A stretch of 64,000 bases of DNA from UBA1479 sp040221095 (lineage in GTDB: Bacteria; Pseudomonadota; Alphaproteobacteria; Rhodospirillales; Casp-alpha2): positions 62,001 through 126,000 of the forward strand of contig JAVJVP010000003.1 in NCBI GenBank assembly GCA_040221095.1, written 5' to 3'. The notes beneath the pieces are model-generated. The model was not told the origin of the DNA, searched no databases, and worked only from the letters and a program-made list of their open reading frames with translations. Positions 25,861 to 34,610 of this stretch are shown here, in pieces. The translations under genes and the position numbers were made by a program. Every line of letters starts with the position of its first letter. Position 1 is the first letter of the stretch.

Positions 25861-28131
25861 ATGAAAAAACAAGCCGACGACATGATGTACCAGGATGCCC
25901 TGCGCATGCACGCCAGGGGCCGTCCGGGCAAGATGGAGGTCTCGGCGACCAAGCCGCTGACCACCCAGCGCGACCTGACCCTGGCCTATTCGCCGGGCGT
26001 CGCCGCCCCTTGCCTGGAAATCCAGAAGGACGAGGCCAAGGGCTACGAGTACACGGCGCGCGGCAACAAGGTCGCGGTCATTTCCAACGGCACGGCGGTG
26101 CTGGGGCTCGGCAACATCGGCGCCGCGGCGGCGACCCCGGTGATGGAAGGCAAGTCGGTGCTGTTCAAGCGCTTCGCCGACATCGACGGCATCGACCTCG
26201 AGCTCAACACCGAGGACGTGGACGAGTTCGTCAACTGCGTGCGCTATCTGGGCAAGGCCTTCGGCGGCATCAACCTGGAAGACATCAAGGCCCCCGAATG
26301 CTTCATCATCGAGGAACGTCTGAAGGAACTGTTGGACATCCCCGTGTTCCACGACGACCAGCACGGCACGGCGATCATCACGGCGGCCGGGCTGATCAAC
26401 GGCCTGCATCTGACCGGGCGCGACATCAAGGACGTGCACATGGTGATCAACGGCGCCGGGGCGGCATCCATCGCCTGCGTCGAGTTGTTCCAATCCATGG
26501 GCCTGCCGGCCAGCCAAGTGATCCTGTGTGATTCCAAGGGCGTGATCTTCGAGGGCCGCACCGAGGGCATGAACCAGTGGAAGTCCAAGCATGCGGTGGC
26601 GACGGACGCCCGCACCCTGGCCGACGCCCTGAAGGGGGCCGACGTGTTCGTCGGCCTGTCCGGCCCCGACACGGTGAAGAAGGAAATGATCGCCGAAATG
26701 GCGGCCAACCCCCTGATCTTCGCCATGGCCAACCCGGTGCCGGAAATCTGGCCGGAAGAGGTGCGGGAAGTGCGCGACGACGCGATCATCGCCACGGGCC
26801 GGTCCGACTACCCGAACCAGATCAACAACGTTTTGGGCTTCCCCTATATCTTCCGGGGGGCCTTGGACGTGCGCGCCAGCACCATCAACGAGGAGATGAA
26901 GATCGCCGCCGCCAAGGCCCTGGCCGACCTGGCCCGCCAGGACGTGCCGGACGAGGTCGACGCCGCCTATTCGGGATCGCGCCTGTCCTACGGCCGCGAC
27001 TACCTGATCCCGACGCCGTTCGACCCGCGCCTGATCTGGGCCGTGCCCAAGGCCGTGGCCCAGGCGGCCATGGACTCAGGCGTCGCGCAAAAGCCGATCG
27101 CCGACATGGACGCCTATGCCGGCGAGCTGGCCGCGCGCCTGGACCCCACGGCGGGATCGCTGCAGGCCATCTTCGACAAGGTCAAGGCCAGCCCCAAACG
27201 CATCGTGTTCGCCGAGGGCGAGGAGGAGAAGGTCATCCGCGCCGCCTATTCGTTCTTCAACCAGGGCTACGGCACGCCGATCCTGGTCGGCCGCGAGGAC
27301 GCCATCAAGGACAAGATCGCCGACCTGGGCCTGCCCGCCCCCGACGGCATCGAGATCGCCAACGCGCGGCTGTCGGCCAAGAACGAAACCTATACGGACG
27401 TGCTGTACCGCAAGGAGCAGCGCAAGGGATCGCTGCGCCGCGACGCCCAGCGCCGAGTCAACAACAACCGCAACGTGTTCGCCGCCTGCATGGTCGAGGC
27501 GGGCGACGCCGACGGCATGGTCACCGGCCTGACGCGCCATTACATGGTGTCGCTGAAGGACATCTCGCGGGTGCTGGAGGTCGGCGGCGGGGCGCCCGTG
27601 TTCGGCGTGTCCATCGTGCTGACCAAGGACGGCCGGGCGCTGTTCATGACCGATACGGCGGTCAATGTCGCGCCGTCGCCGGACCTGCTCGCCGATTTCG
27701 CCGAGGGCGGGGCCATGGTCGCCCGGGCCATGGGGCATGAGCCGCGGGTCGCCATGATCTCCTTCGCCAACTTCGGCAACCCGGACCTGCCCCATGCCGA
27801 GACCATGCGCGACGCCGTCGCCGTGCTCGACCGCCGCGACGTCGGCTTCGAATACGACGGGGAAATGAGTGCGGGCGTGGCGCTCAACCCGGACCTGATG
27901 GCCAACTATCCGTTCTGCCGCCTGTCCGGCCCGGCCAACGTGCTGGTCATGCCGGGCCTGCATTCGTCGCGCATCTCGGCCAGGCTTTTGTCGGCGGCCG
28001 GCGGGGCGACGGTGCTGGGGCCGATCCTGCTGGGCTTTTCCAAGCCCGCCCAGGTGGTGCAGATGGACGCCTCGGCGTCGGACATCTCGACCATGGCGGT
28101 GCTGACGGCGCATCAGGCCAACGTCGGCTGA
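25861..28131 (+). CDS. maeB: NADP-dependent malic enzyme with phosphotransacetylase-like domain
   Basis: It decarboxylates malate to pyruvate with NADP+ reduction. The hybrid architecture is clear: malic enzyme N- and C-domains (about 20-425; KPLTTQRDLTLAYSPGVAAP, VFHDDQHGTA, and the NAD(P)-binding VINGAGAASIACVELF) fused to a phosphate acetyltransferase-like domain (about 430-755; VFAEGEEEKVIRAA, NNRNVFAACMVEAGDADGMV). In characterised MaeB proteins the second domain is regulatory and binds acetyl-CoA, without transacetylase activity. Start chosen is the ATG at 25861 (MKKQADDMMYQDAL) with GGAAG about 13 nt upstream; an in-frame ATG at 25840 would add 7 residues. A strong terminator follows. 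Confidence 0.97.
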   Translation: MKKQADDMMYQDALRMHARGRPGKMEVSATKPLTTQRDLTLAYSPGVAAPCLEIQKDEAKGYEYTARGNKVAVISNGTAVLGLGNIGAAAATPVMEGKSVLFKRFADIDGIDLELNTEDVDEFVNCVRYLGKAFGGINLEDIKAPECFIIEERLKELLDIPVFHDDQHGTAIITAAGLINGLHLTGRDIKDVHMVINGAGAASIACVELFQSMGLPASQVILCDSKGVIFEGRTEGMNQWKSKHAVATDARTLADALKGADVFVGLSGPDTVKKEMIAEMAANPLIFAMANPVPEIWPEEVREVRDDAIIATGRSDYPNQINNVLGFPYIFRGALDVRASTINEEMKIAAAKALADLARQDVPDEVDAAYSGSRLSYGRDYLIPTPFDPRLIWAVPKAVAQAAMDSGVAQKPIADMDAYAGELAARLDPTAGSLQAIFDKVKASPKRIVFAEGEEEKVIRAAYSFFNQGYGTPILVGREDAIKDKIADLGLPAPDGIEIANARLSAKNETYTDVLYRKEQRKGSLRRDAQRRVNNNRNVFAACMVEAGDADGMVTGLTRHYMVSLKDISRVLEVGGGAPVFGVSIVLTKDGRALFMTDTAVNVAPSPDLLADFAEGGAMVARAMGHEPRVAMISFANFGNPDLPHAETMRDAVAVLDRRDVGFEYDGEMSAGVALNPDLMANYPFCRLSGPANVLVMPGLHSSRISARLLSAAGGATVLGPILLGFSKPAQVVQMDASASDISTMAVLTAHQANVG

Positions 28132-28303
28132 TCCCGGATAAACACCGGAGTCACGGAGGCGTCACGAGCCGGTCACCGGGCTGTCGCCGCCGGCTTCTAA
28201 CATCCGCATATCCGGCAGTCGCCATCGGCGGCTGCCCTGCGGATGCACACGACCGCGCCGCCACACCCCCCGCCGCTGGGCTTGATCAGCGGCTTCTTCC
28301 TTG

Positions 28304-28335
28304 AAGGCGGCGCCCCTGGGCCCGCCTTCTTTTTA
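28304..28335 (+). terminator. Rho-independent terminator after maeB
   Basis: AAGGCGG, a bulged C, GCCC, CT, GGGC, CCGCCTT form an 11-bp stem. It is followed by CTTTTTA. A smaller stem (CCGCTG/CAGCGG) lies just before it at 28274-28292. It separates maeB from the convergent ppa. Confidence 0.85.
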
Positions 28336-28346
28336 TGTCGCGCGGG

Positions 28347-28880
28347 TTACGCCTTGGCCTTGACGCGGTCCATGGCCTCGCGGATCAGGTCCATGGCCTG
28401 CTCGGCCTCGCCCCAACCCTTGATCTTGGCCCATTTGCCACGCTCCAGATCCTTGTAGTGCTCGAAGAAATGGGCGATCTGGTCGAGCATCACCGGGCGC
28501 AGGTCGCGGTAGCTGCCGACGTTGCCGTAATAGGGATGCAGTTCGTCGACGGGCACGCAGAGGATCTTTTCATCCAGGCCGCCCTCGTCCTCCATCATCA
28601 GCACGCCGATGGGCCGCGAGCGGATGATGACCCCCGGCTGCACCGGCACCTGACCCAGCACCATGGCGTCCGTCGGGTCGCCGTCGTCGGACAGGGTATG
28701 GGGGATGAAGCCGTAGTTGGACGGATAGTACATGGCCGTGTGCAGGAAGCGGTCGACGTACATCGCCCCCGATTCCTTGTCGAGCTCGTACTTCACCGGA
28801 TTTCCCCCCATGGGGATTTCGATGATGACGTTGACGTCGTAGGGCGGATTTTCACCGACCGGGATTTTGTCCATGTTCAT
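28347..28880 (-). CDS. ppa: Inorganic pyrophosphatase (family I)
   Basis: It hydrolyses pyrophosphate to drive biosynthetic reactions. The 177-residue protein starts MNMDKIPVGENPPYDVNVIIEIPMG (ATG at 28880, AGGAAGGG upstream) and has the signature with the metal-binding aspartates, DDGDPTDAMVLG, plus VGSYRDLRPVMLDQI and a C-terminal helix. The frame is open to 28955, past the predicted promoter, so the longer form is unlikely. It is convergent with maeB and divergent from the BLUF gene. Confidence 0.96.
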   Translation of the reverse strand: MNMDKIPVGENPPYDVNVIIEIPMGGNPVKYELDKESGAMYVDRFLHTAMYYPSNYGFIPHTLSDDGDPTDAMVLGQVPVQPGVIIRSRPIGVLMMEDEGGLDEKILCVPVDELHPYYGNVGSYRDLRPVMLDQIAHFFEHYKDLERGKWAKIKGWGEAEQAMDLIREAMDRVKAKA

Positions 28881-28926
28881 CGCGTTGCCCTTCCTTGGCC
28901 AGGTCGCGCCGTTCAAGAGGGGCCGG

Positions 28927-28955
28927 AGTATATGTTGCAGTGCAACAAAAGGCAA
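28927..28955 (-). promoter_or_regulatory. ppa promoter with palindromic operator in the spacer
   Basis: The minus strand reads TTGCCT, 17 nt, TATACT. The spacer contains the perfect 6-1-6 palindrome GTTGCAGTGCAAC (28934-28946 on the plus strand), placed where a bound repressor would block polymerase. The regulator is unknown. Confidence 0.55.
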
Positions 28956-29009
28956 ACCCCTGGTTACCCGCCCGGCATCTGGCGCCCGGAGCCCCGTTTG
29001 CGGATGAAT

Positions 29010-29038
29010 TTGGCGATGGGTTAGGTCGATGTTACGAT
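29010..29038 (+). promoter_or_regulatory. Candidate promoter of the BLUF gene
   Basis: TTGGCG, 17 nt, TACGAT (4/6 and 4/6 matches to the sigma-70 consensus). The start codon lies 29 nt beyond the -10, with GGGGGA before it. Confidence 0.4.
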
Positions 29039-29067
29039 GAATTAAGGCAATCCGGGGGATCGAGCAA

Positions 29068-29499
29068 ATGTACCGGCAGGTTCTGTATCACAGCCGCGCC
29101 ACCCGCGAGATGAGCACCCAGGACTTGCGTGATCTCCTTGCCCAGGCGCGCGATCTGAACCAGGCGCATGGCATCACCGGGCTTCTGTTCTATGTCGAGC
29201 TACACTTCATGCAGTGCATCGAAGGCGCGGCGGCGGACATCGGACAGCTCGTCGATAACATCCGCGCCGACGACCGCAACACGGCGTTTGATATCCTGTT
29301 CGACCGCGACATCCCGACCCGCGCCTTTCCCGGGTGGAGCATGGGGTGGCGGGCTTTCGACATCGACGACCTGCGGGGCGAACCCGGGTTCCACGACATC
29401 CGAAACGCGGACGATCTCGATGCTCTGGCCACCGCCGGTAATGTCGCCTTCGACCTGATGCGGAGCTTCTACACCGCCAACGCCGGGCGCAGTTTCTAG
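29068..29499 (+). CDS. BLUF-domain blue-light photoreceptor (short type)
   Basis: A 143-residue stand-alone BLUF (FAD-binding blue-light sensor) protein. All residues of the flavin photocycle are present: Tyr7 (LYHSRA), Asn31 (NQAHGITGLLFY), Gln49 (HFMQCIEG), and Trp90/Met92 (FPGWSMGWR). They are offset by exactly 14 from AppA Tyr21, Asn45, Gln63, Trp104 and Met106. The BLUF core fills about 1-95; the remaining 48 residues form the short helical cap usual in small BLUF proteins, with no output domain, so it must signal through a partner. The neighbours (ppa, PEP mutase-like) give no clue to that partner. Confidence 0.95.
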   Translation: MYRQVLYHSRATREMSTQDLRDLLAQARDLNQAHGITGLLFYVELHFMQCIEGAAADIGQLVDNIRADDRNTAFDILFDRDIPTRAFPGWSMGWRAFDIDDLRGEPGFHDIRNADDLDALATAGNVAFDLMRSFYTANAGRSF

Positions 29500-29653
29500 G
29501 GCCCTCTTGACCCGCCGGATATTTTACTGCGAAATACTGTGCTTTATCGTCTTTGCACAGAATATCGCCGGGATGGCGGCGCCCCGGGCCGCCGATTAGT
29601 CGTCGTTTGTCGCGTTTATGCGCAAACCGGTTTTCGCGCCGGATGCCCGGTGC

Positions 29654-30592
29654 TCAGGTTTTTCCGCCCGGCTGGAAGCCCACGGAATCCTGGTATTTCT
29701 CCAACTCCGCCTCGTCCATATAGGCCTCTTCCCATTTCATGATCTGGTCGAAGCCGGCGAAGGTGTGGAAGTCGCCGACCGGATGGCCTTTCAGGCTGTC
29801 GAACAGTTCGGCCTCGACCATGGGGCCTCGTTCCTTCATGTCGGCGGCGAAGGAATAGAGGGCCTTCAGGGTCGCCCGATGGGCGGCGCCCGGCAGAATG
29901 GTCAGGGCGATGCCGAGCGCCGTCATCTCGTCGGAGGTGAAGCGCGGCGACACGCCGGTCTGATTGTAGAGAATCGGACCGTTCACTTCCTTGCAGATGC
30001 GTTCGACCTCGTCCCGCGTGGTCGGGCCTTCGACGAAGGCGATGTCGGCGCCGGCTTCGAGATAGGCGTTGGCGCGCTCGATGGCGATGTCCAGGTTGCC
30101 GCCGTGCGCCCCCCGGGCATCCGTGCGCGCGATCAGCACGAAATCGGGATCAAGTTCGTCCCGGACATCGGCCGCCGCGCGGTACTTGCCGACCGCTTCC
30201 GCCATGGGGATCACCCGCCGCCCGGCGACATGGCCGCAGCGCTTGGGAATGGCCTGATCCTCGATATGGATCGCCGCCGCGCCTGTCTGAATGTATTCCC
30301 GCACGCAGCGGATCACGTTGATGGCGTTGCCGTAGCCGTTGTCGGCGTCGGCGATCAGCGGCACCTTCACCGCGTTCGCCATGTAGCGCGCGTTGAGATG
30401 CATTTCCGTCATCGTCGCCAGGCCCGCGTCGGGCATGCCGAGCAGCGCCAGGGAGGTGCCGTAGCCGGTCATGTAGACCGCGGGAAAGCCGACCAGTTCC
30501 ATGACCTTCGCGGACATGGCGTCGTAGCAGCCGGGAACGACCAGGGTTTCCTTGGATTTGAGAAGTTGGCGAAGCTGGGTGGTGGCGCGCAA
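29654..30592 (-). CDS. Isocitrate lyase/PEP mutase superfamily enzyme
   Basis: A 312-residue TIM-barrel enzyme that makes or breaks C-C or P-C bonds next to a carboxylate. It has the metal-binding Asp pair ADADNGYGN (81-89), IHIEDQ (109-113) and the lyase hallmark KRCGH (117-121) with catalytic Cys119. Presence of this Cys points to a lyase such as methylisocitrate lyase, dimethylmalate lyase or oxaloacetate decarboxylase, not a true PEP mutase. No prp genes are nearby, so the substrate stays open. A GntR-type palindrome upstream suggests regulation by substrate. Confidence 0.88.
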   Translation of the reverse strand: MRATTQLRQLLKSKETLVVPGCYDAMSAKVMELVGFPAVYMTGYGTSLALLGMPDAGLATMTEMHLNARYMANAVKVPLIADADNGYGNAINVIRCVREYIQTGAAAIHIEDQAIPKRCGHVAGRRVIPMAEAVGKYRAAADVRDELDPDFVLIARTDARGAHGGNLDIAIERANAYLEAGADIAFVEGPTTRDEVERICKEVNGPILYNQTGVSPRFTSDEMTALGIALTILPGAAHRATLKALYSFAADMKERGPMVEAELFDSLKGHPVGDFHTFAGFDQIMKWEEAYMDEAELEKYQDSVGFQPGGKT

Positions 30593-30670
30593 GGGATGAG
30601 TCCTCCGGATTGGGTGCGTGTTTGTGATTGCCCCGGATTTTGGACGTTTCGGCTGCGGGAGTCAGGTGAT

Positions 30671-30682
30671 TTTGTATACAAA
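30671..30682. promoter_or_regulatory. GntR/FadR-type operator palindrome
   Basis: TTTGTATACAAA is a perfect 12-bp palindrome whose core TTGTATACAA fits the TNGTNNACNA pattern of FadR-subfamily regulators. It contains the only good -10 (TATACA, minus strand) upstream of the PEP mutase-like gene at 30592, 80-90 bp before its start. It lies in the 119-bp gap after the AmpG-like gene. Confidence 0.5.
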
Positions 30683-30711
30683 CTGGGCTTAGGGAACCTA
30701 AAGCGCCGTAC

Positions 30712-31974
30712 CTACCTGAAATGCCGGTCCCGGTTCATCAGCCAGAGCAGGACCAAAAGGGCCGGGATCGCCGCCATGGTGGTGCCGACGAAATAGAGCT
30801 TCCAGCCGAGCGCCTGGGCCGCCTCGCCGCCGCCGGCGACGAAGATTTTGCGCCCCAGGGCCGCGAAAGCCGAGAGCAGGGCGTATTGCGTGGCCGAGTA
30901 GGCGCGGTCGCAGAACCCGGACAGATAGGCGACGAAGGCCGCCGTCGCCATGGCCGATGTCAGGTTTTCGAGCGCGATGGTCACGGTCAGGGCCGGGATC
31001 GACGGCCCCTGCCCCGCCAGCCAGGCGAAGGCCAGGTTGGCCCCGGCCTGCATGACGCCGCAGGCGAACAGGGCCCGCAGCAGCCCGAAGCGGGCGACCA
31101 GGATGCCGCCGATGATCGCGCCGGTGATGCTCATGGCGAAGCCCCAGACCTTGGTCACCAGGGCGATGTCGGTCTTGGTGAAGCCGATGTCGAGATAGAA
31201 CGGATTGGCCATCACGCCCAGCAGCCCCTCCCCGTACTGGAACAGGGTGATGAAGACCAGCACCATGGCCCAGTTGCGCCGGGTCATGAAATCCAGGAAC
31301 GGCTCGATCAGGGCGGCGCGGAACGGCTGATCCGTGCGCGCGGGCGGGCGTTTCGGTTCGGGGCTGGTGAGCGTCGCCGCGACGCCCACGGCCATGAGGG
31401 CCGCCATCACGCAATAGGCCGCCTGCCAGCCCCATTGGTCGGCGATCAGCAGCGCCCCGGCGCCGGACGCCAGCACGCCGACCCGGTAGCCGTTGACGAA
31501 ATTGGCCGTGCCGGGACCTTCCAGGGCGCGGTCGAGCGAGTCGATGCGGTAGGCGTCGGCGACGATGTCCTGGGTCGCGGACGCCGCCGCCAGGACCACG
31601 GCCCAGAACGCGGTCAGGGCCAGATTGGCGGCCGGGTCCGAGGTGCCGAGAAAGAGAATGGCGAACGCGACCAGGATTTGCGACAGCAGCAGCCAGGACC
31701 GGCGCTGGCCGAAGCGGCGGGTGAGAAACGGGATCGGCGCCTGGTTGACCACGGGCGCCCAGACCGGCTTGAACACATAGGCCGACCCGGCGAGGGCGAA
31801 CCAGCCGATGGCGGCGACGGACAGCCCCGATTCCCGCAGCCAGGCCGACAGCGTGGAGAACACCAGGAGATAGGGCAGGCCGCTGGAAAATCCGAGGAAC
31901 AGTTGGATCAGCGCCGGGCGGCGGACATGGCCGGCCAGGGCGTCGGCCCAGCCGGGGCGCAGGGCCCGGTTCAT
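30712..31974 (-). CDS. AmpG-like MFS permease
   Basis: A 420-residue major facilitator protein with 12 hydrophobic segments. The N-terminus LIQLFLGFSSGLPYLLVFSTLSAWLR and AASATQDIVADAYRIDSL are typical of the AmpG/SLC33 group. AmpG imports anhydromuropeptides for cell-wall recycling. No other recycling gene is beside it, so the substrate is inferred from family only. It follows carbonic anhydrase by 30 bp on the same strand, probably the end of the kinase-typA-can run. Confidence 0.88.
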   Translation of the reverse strand: MNRALRPGWADALAGHVRRPALIQLFLGFSSGLPYLLVFSTLSAWLRESGLSVAAIGWFALAGSAYVFKPVWAPVVNQAPIPFLTRRFGQRRSWLLLSQILVAFAILFLGTSDPAANLALTAFWAVVLAAASATQDIVADAYRIDSLDRALEGPGTANFVNGYRVGVLASGAGALLIADQWGWQAAYCVMAALMAVGVAATLTSPEPKRPPARTDQPFRAALIEPFLDFMTRRNWAMVLVFITLFQYGEGLLGVMANPFYLDIGFTKTDIALVTKVWGFAMSITGAIIGGILVARFGLLRALFACGVMQAGANLAFAWLAGQGPSIPALTVTIALENLTSAMATAAFVAYLSGFCDRAYSATQYALLSAFAALGRKIFVAGGGEAAQALGWKLYFVGTTMAAIPALLVLLWLMNRDRHFR

Positions 31975-32004
31975 GATCTCAGGCCCCCGCCCCCCAGGCG
32001 GCGC

Positions 32005-32643
32005 TTAGCCGACGGGCTCAAACTTGCCCTGGGCGCCGTCGTAGACGGACAGGTCGGCCGTGGCGATGTCGATGTACCAACCGTGCAGTTGCAGGTCCCC
32101 GGCCTCGACCCGATCGCGGACCCAGGGGAACGTGGTCAGGTTTTCAAGCGACACCAGCACCGCGTTCTGTTCGCACACCCGGGTGCGGGTCGCCTCGTCG
32201 GCGCCGGCCATGGTCGCCAGCACGCGGCGGTGGGCGGCGGCCAGCATGGACACCCAATGGGTGACGAAAGTGAACTTTCCGTCGTCCGTGTCGGCGTTCA
32301 TCATCGCCTTGACGCCGCCGCAGTGGGCATGGCCCAGGACGATGACGTGCTTCACGCCCAGGCCGACGACCGCGAATTCCAACGCCGCCGAGGTGCCGTG
32401 AAACTTGCCGTCTTCTTCCAGCGGCGGCACCAGATTGGCGACGTTGCGGATCATGAACAGATCGCCCGGGTCGGTCTGGAACAGGGTCGCGGGCTCGACC
32501 CGGGAGTCCGAGCAGGCGACGACCGCGACCTGGGGCCGCTGGCCCTGGGCCACCAGTTCCTGGATCAGGGGTTTCGAATCCTGGAACGCGCCGGTGCGGA
32601 ACCGGCGGTATCCATCAAGCAGTTTGTCTACGCCGGTCGTCAT
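32005..32643 (-). CDS. Beta-class carbonic anhydrase
   Basis: It interconverts CO2 and bicarbonate, supplying bicarbonate for carboxylases. The 212-residue protein has the zinc ligands Cys44 (VACSDSRV, with the Asp46/Arg48 dyad), His105 and Cys108 (GHAHCGG). RNVANLV and SAALEFAVVGLGV are also typical. Length is normal and all key residues are intact. It lies 22 bp downstream of typA and 30 bp upstream of the AmpG-like gene, all on the minus strand. Confidence 0.95.
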   Translation of the reverse strand: MTTGVDKLLDGYRRFRTGAFQDSKPLIQELVAQGQRPQVAVVACSDSRVEPATLFQTDPGDLFMIRNVANLVPPLEEDGKFHGTSAALEFAVVGLGVKHVIVLGHAHCGGVKAMMNADTDDGKFTFVTHWVSMLAAAHRRVLATMAGADEATRTRVCEQNAVLVSLENLTTFPWVRDRVEAGDLQLHGWYIDIATADLSVYDGAQGKFEPVG

Positions 32644-32665
32644 CTGCGACGGGATCCTTGTGCCC

Positions 32666-34507
32666 TTAGGCGGACTCGGCCTCTCGGCGCTTTTCCGCCT
32701 TCTTGCGTTCGTTGGGGTCCAGGATCGCCTTGCGCAGGCGGATGGACTTGGGCGTCACCTCGACCCGTTCGTCATCGTCGATGTAGCTGATGGCCTGCTC
32801 CAAGGTCAACCTTCGGGGCGGCGTCAGGCGAATGGCGTCGTCCTTGCCGGAGGCCCGCATGTTGGTCAGCTGCTTGGACTTCATCGGGTTGACCTCGAGG
32901 TCGTTGGGCCGCGCGTTCTCGCCGATGATCATGCCTTCGTAAACGGCTTCGCCCGAGCCGATGAACATGAAGCCGCGTTCCTCCAGGTTGGCCAGGGCGA
33001 AGGCCACGCTCTGGCCGCCCGCGTTGGCGATCAGCACGCCGCTGCGCCGGCCCGGCACGGTGCCGCGGAACGGGCCATAGGCATGGAACAGGCGGCTCAT
33101 CACGCCGGTGCCGCGGGTTTCCGTCATGAAGTCGCCGTGATAGCCGATCAGGCCGCGGGTCGGGACCAGGAATTCAAGGCGCACCTTGCCGCCGCCGCTG
33201 GGCCGCATGGCCAGCAGCTCGCCCTTGCGCAGGCTTAGGGATTCCACGACCGTGCCGGAAAATTCCTCGTCCACGTCGACCACCACTTCCTCGATGGGCT
33301 CTTCGCGCTGGCCGGTGTCCGGATTGTTGCGGTAGAGCACGCGGGGACGCGAGATCGACAACTCGAAGCCCTCGCGGCGCATCTGCTCGATCAGCACGCC
33401 GAGCTGCAGTTCGCCGCGCCCGGCCACGTCGAAGGCGTTGTCGTCGGGCGTTTCGGTGATGCGGATGGCGACGTTGCCCTCGGCCTCGCGGTCCAGGCGG
33501 TTGCGGATCACCCGCGACTGCACCTTGTCGCCGTCCTTGCCGGCAAGCGGGGAATCGTTGATCGAAAAGGTCACCGAGAGGGTCGGCGGATCGACCGGCT
33601 GGGCTTCCAGCGGTTTCGTCACTTCCGGATCGCAGAGGGTATCGGCGACGGTCGCCTTGGCCAGACCGGCGATGGCGACGATGTCGCCCGCCTCGGCGCG
33701 GTCCACGGGCTGGCGCTTCAAATCGCGGAACACCAGAATCTTGGACACCCGGCCCTGTTCGACCAGCTTGCCGTGACGGTTGAGCGCCTTGATCGGCATG
33801 TTGGCCTCGATCACGCCGGACTGGATGCGCCCGGTCAGGATGCGGCCCAGATAGGGGTCGGCCTCCAGGGTCGTCGCCAGGATGGTGAAGGGGGCGTCGA
33901 CCGGGCCCACGTCGGGGGCCGGCACATGATCGGTGATGACCTTGAACAGGGGCGTCAGGCCGTCGTCGCGGGCATCGGGGCTGAGCCCGGCCCAGCCGTT
34001 GCGGCCCGAGGCGTAGAGCAGCGGGAAATCGAGCTGCGCGTCGTTGGCGTCGAGTGCGGCGAACAGGTCGAACACCTCTTCATGCACTTCGTCGATGCGG
34101 GCGTCGGGGCGGTCGACCTTGTTGATGACGACGATCGGGCGCAGGCCGAGCTTCAATGCCTTGCCGAGCACGAACTTGGTCTGCGGCATGGGGCCTTCGG
34201 CGGCGTCGACCAGCAGCACCACGCCGTCAACCATGCCCAAAATGCGCTCCACCTCGCCGCCGAAATCGGCGTGGCCGGGCGTATCGACGATGTTGATGCG
34301 GAAATCTTCCCATTCCACGGAGGTGCATTTCGCCAGGATGGTGATGCCGCGCTCGCGTTCCAGATCGCCGGAATCGAGGGCGCGCTCGGCCACCGCCTGG
34401 TTGGCGCGGAAGGCGCCGGACTGGCGCAAAAGCCCGTCGACGAGGGTGGTTTTGCCATGGTCGACGTGGGCGATGATGGCGATGTTTCGGAGCAGGGTCC
34501 GGGTCAT
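32666..34507 (-). CDS. typA: Ribosome-associated GTPase TypA/BipA
   Basis: A translational GTPase that acts in 50S subunit biogenesis and stress adaptation. The 613-residue protein has the G1 loop AHVDHGKTT (about 14-22), G2 RERGIT, G3 DTPGHADFG and G4 NKVDRPDAR, then EF-G-like domains II, III and V. The BipA-specific C-terminal domain runs from about 480 to the Lys/Arg-rich end (ERKKAEKRREAESA). An AT-rich TATATA sits about 55 bp upstream but no convincing -35 matches it. The neighbours are a PfkB kinase upstream and carbonic anhydrase downstream. Confidence 0.97.
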   Translation of the reverse strand: MTRTLLRNIAIIAHVDHGKTTLVDGLLRQSGAFRANQAVAERALDSGDLERERGITILAKCTSVEWEDFRINIVDTPGHADFGGEVERILGMVDGVVLLVDAAEGPMPQTKFVLGKALKLGLRPIVVINKVDRPDARIDEVHEEVFDLFAALDANDAQLDFPLLYASGRNGWAGLSPDARDDGLTPLFKVITDHVPAPDVGPVDAPFTILATTLEADPYLGRILTGRIQSGVIEANMPIKALNRHGKLVEQGRVSKILVFRDLKRQPVDRAEAGDIVAIAGLAKATVADTLCDPEVTKPLEAQPVDPPTLSVTFSINDSPLAGKDGDKVQSRVIRNRLDREAEGNVAIRITETPDDNAFDVAGRGELQLGVLIEQMRREGFELSISRPRVLYRNNPDTGQREEPIEEVVVDVDEEFSGTVVESLSLRKGELLAMRPSGGGKVRLEFLVPTRGLIGYHGDFMTETRGTGVMSRLFHAYGPFRGTVPGRRSGVLIANAGGQSVAFALANLEERGFMFIGSGEAVYEGMIIGENARPNDLEVNPMKSKQLTNMRASGKDDAIRLTPPRRLTLEQAISYIDDDERVEVTPKSIRLRKAILDPNERKKAEKRREAESA

Positions 34508-34610
34508 GGGATCGGGTCGCTTCTAATAAAATGAGGGGGTACGCAGCGTCGCGCTGGCCGCTATATAAGGCCAACCGGCGCAATACGCTAGAAAATGCTG
34601 CACTGCGGTC

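Noticed and set aside
29620..29639. Palindrome around AAACCGGTTT between the BLUF and PEP mutase-like genes, considered as a terminator
   Set aside because: The dyad is broken by a bulge outside the 10-bp core, and no T tract follows on either strand.
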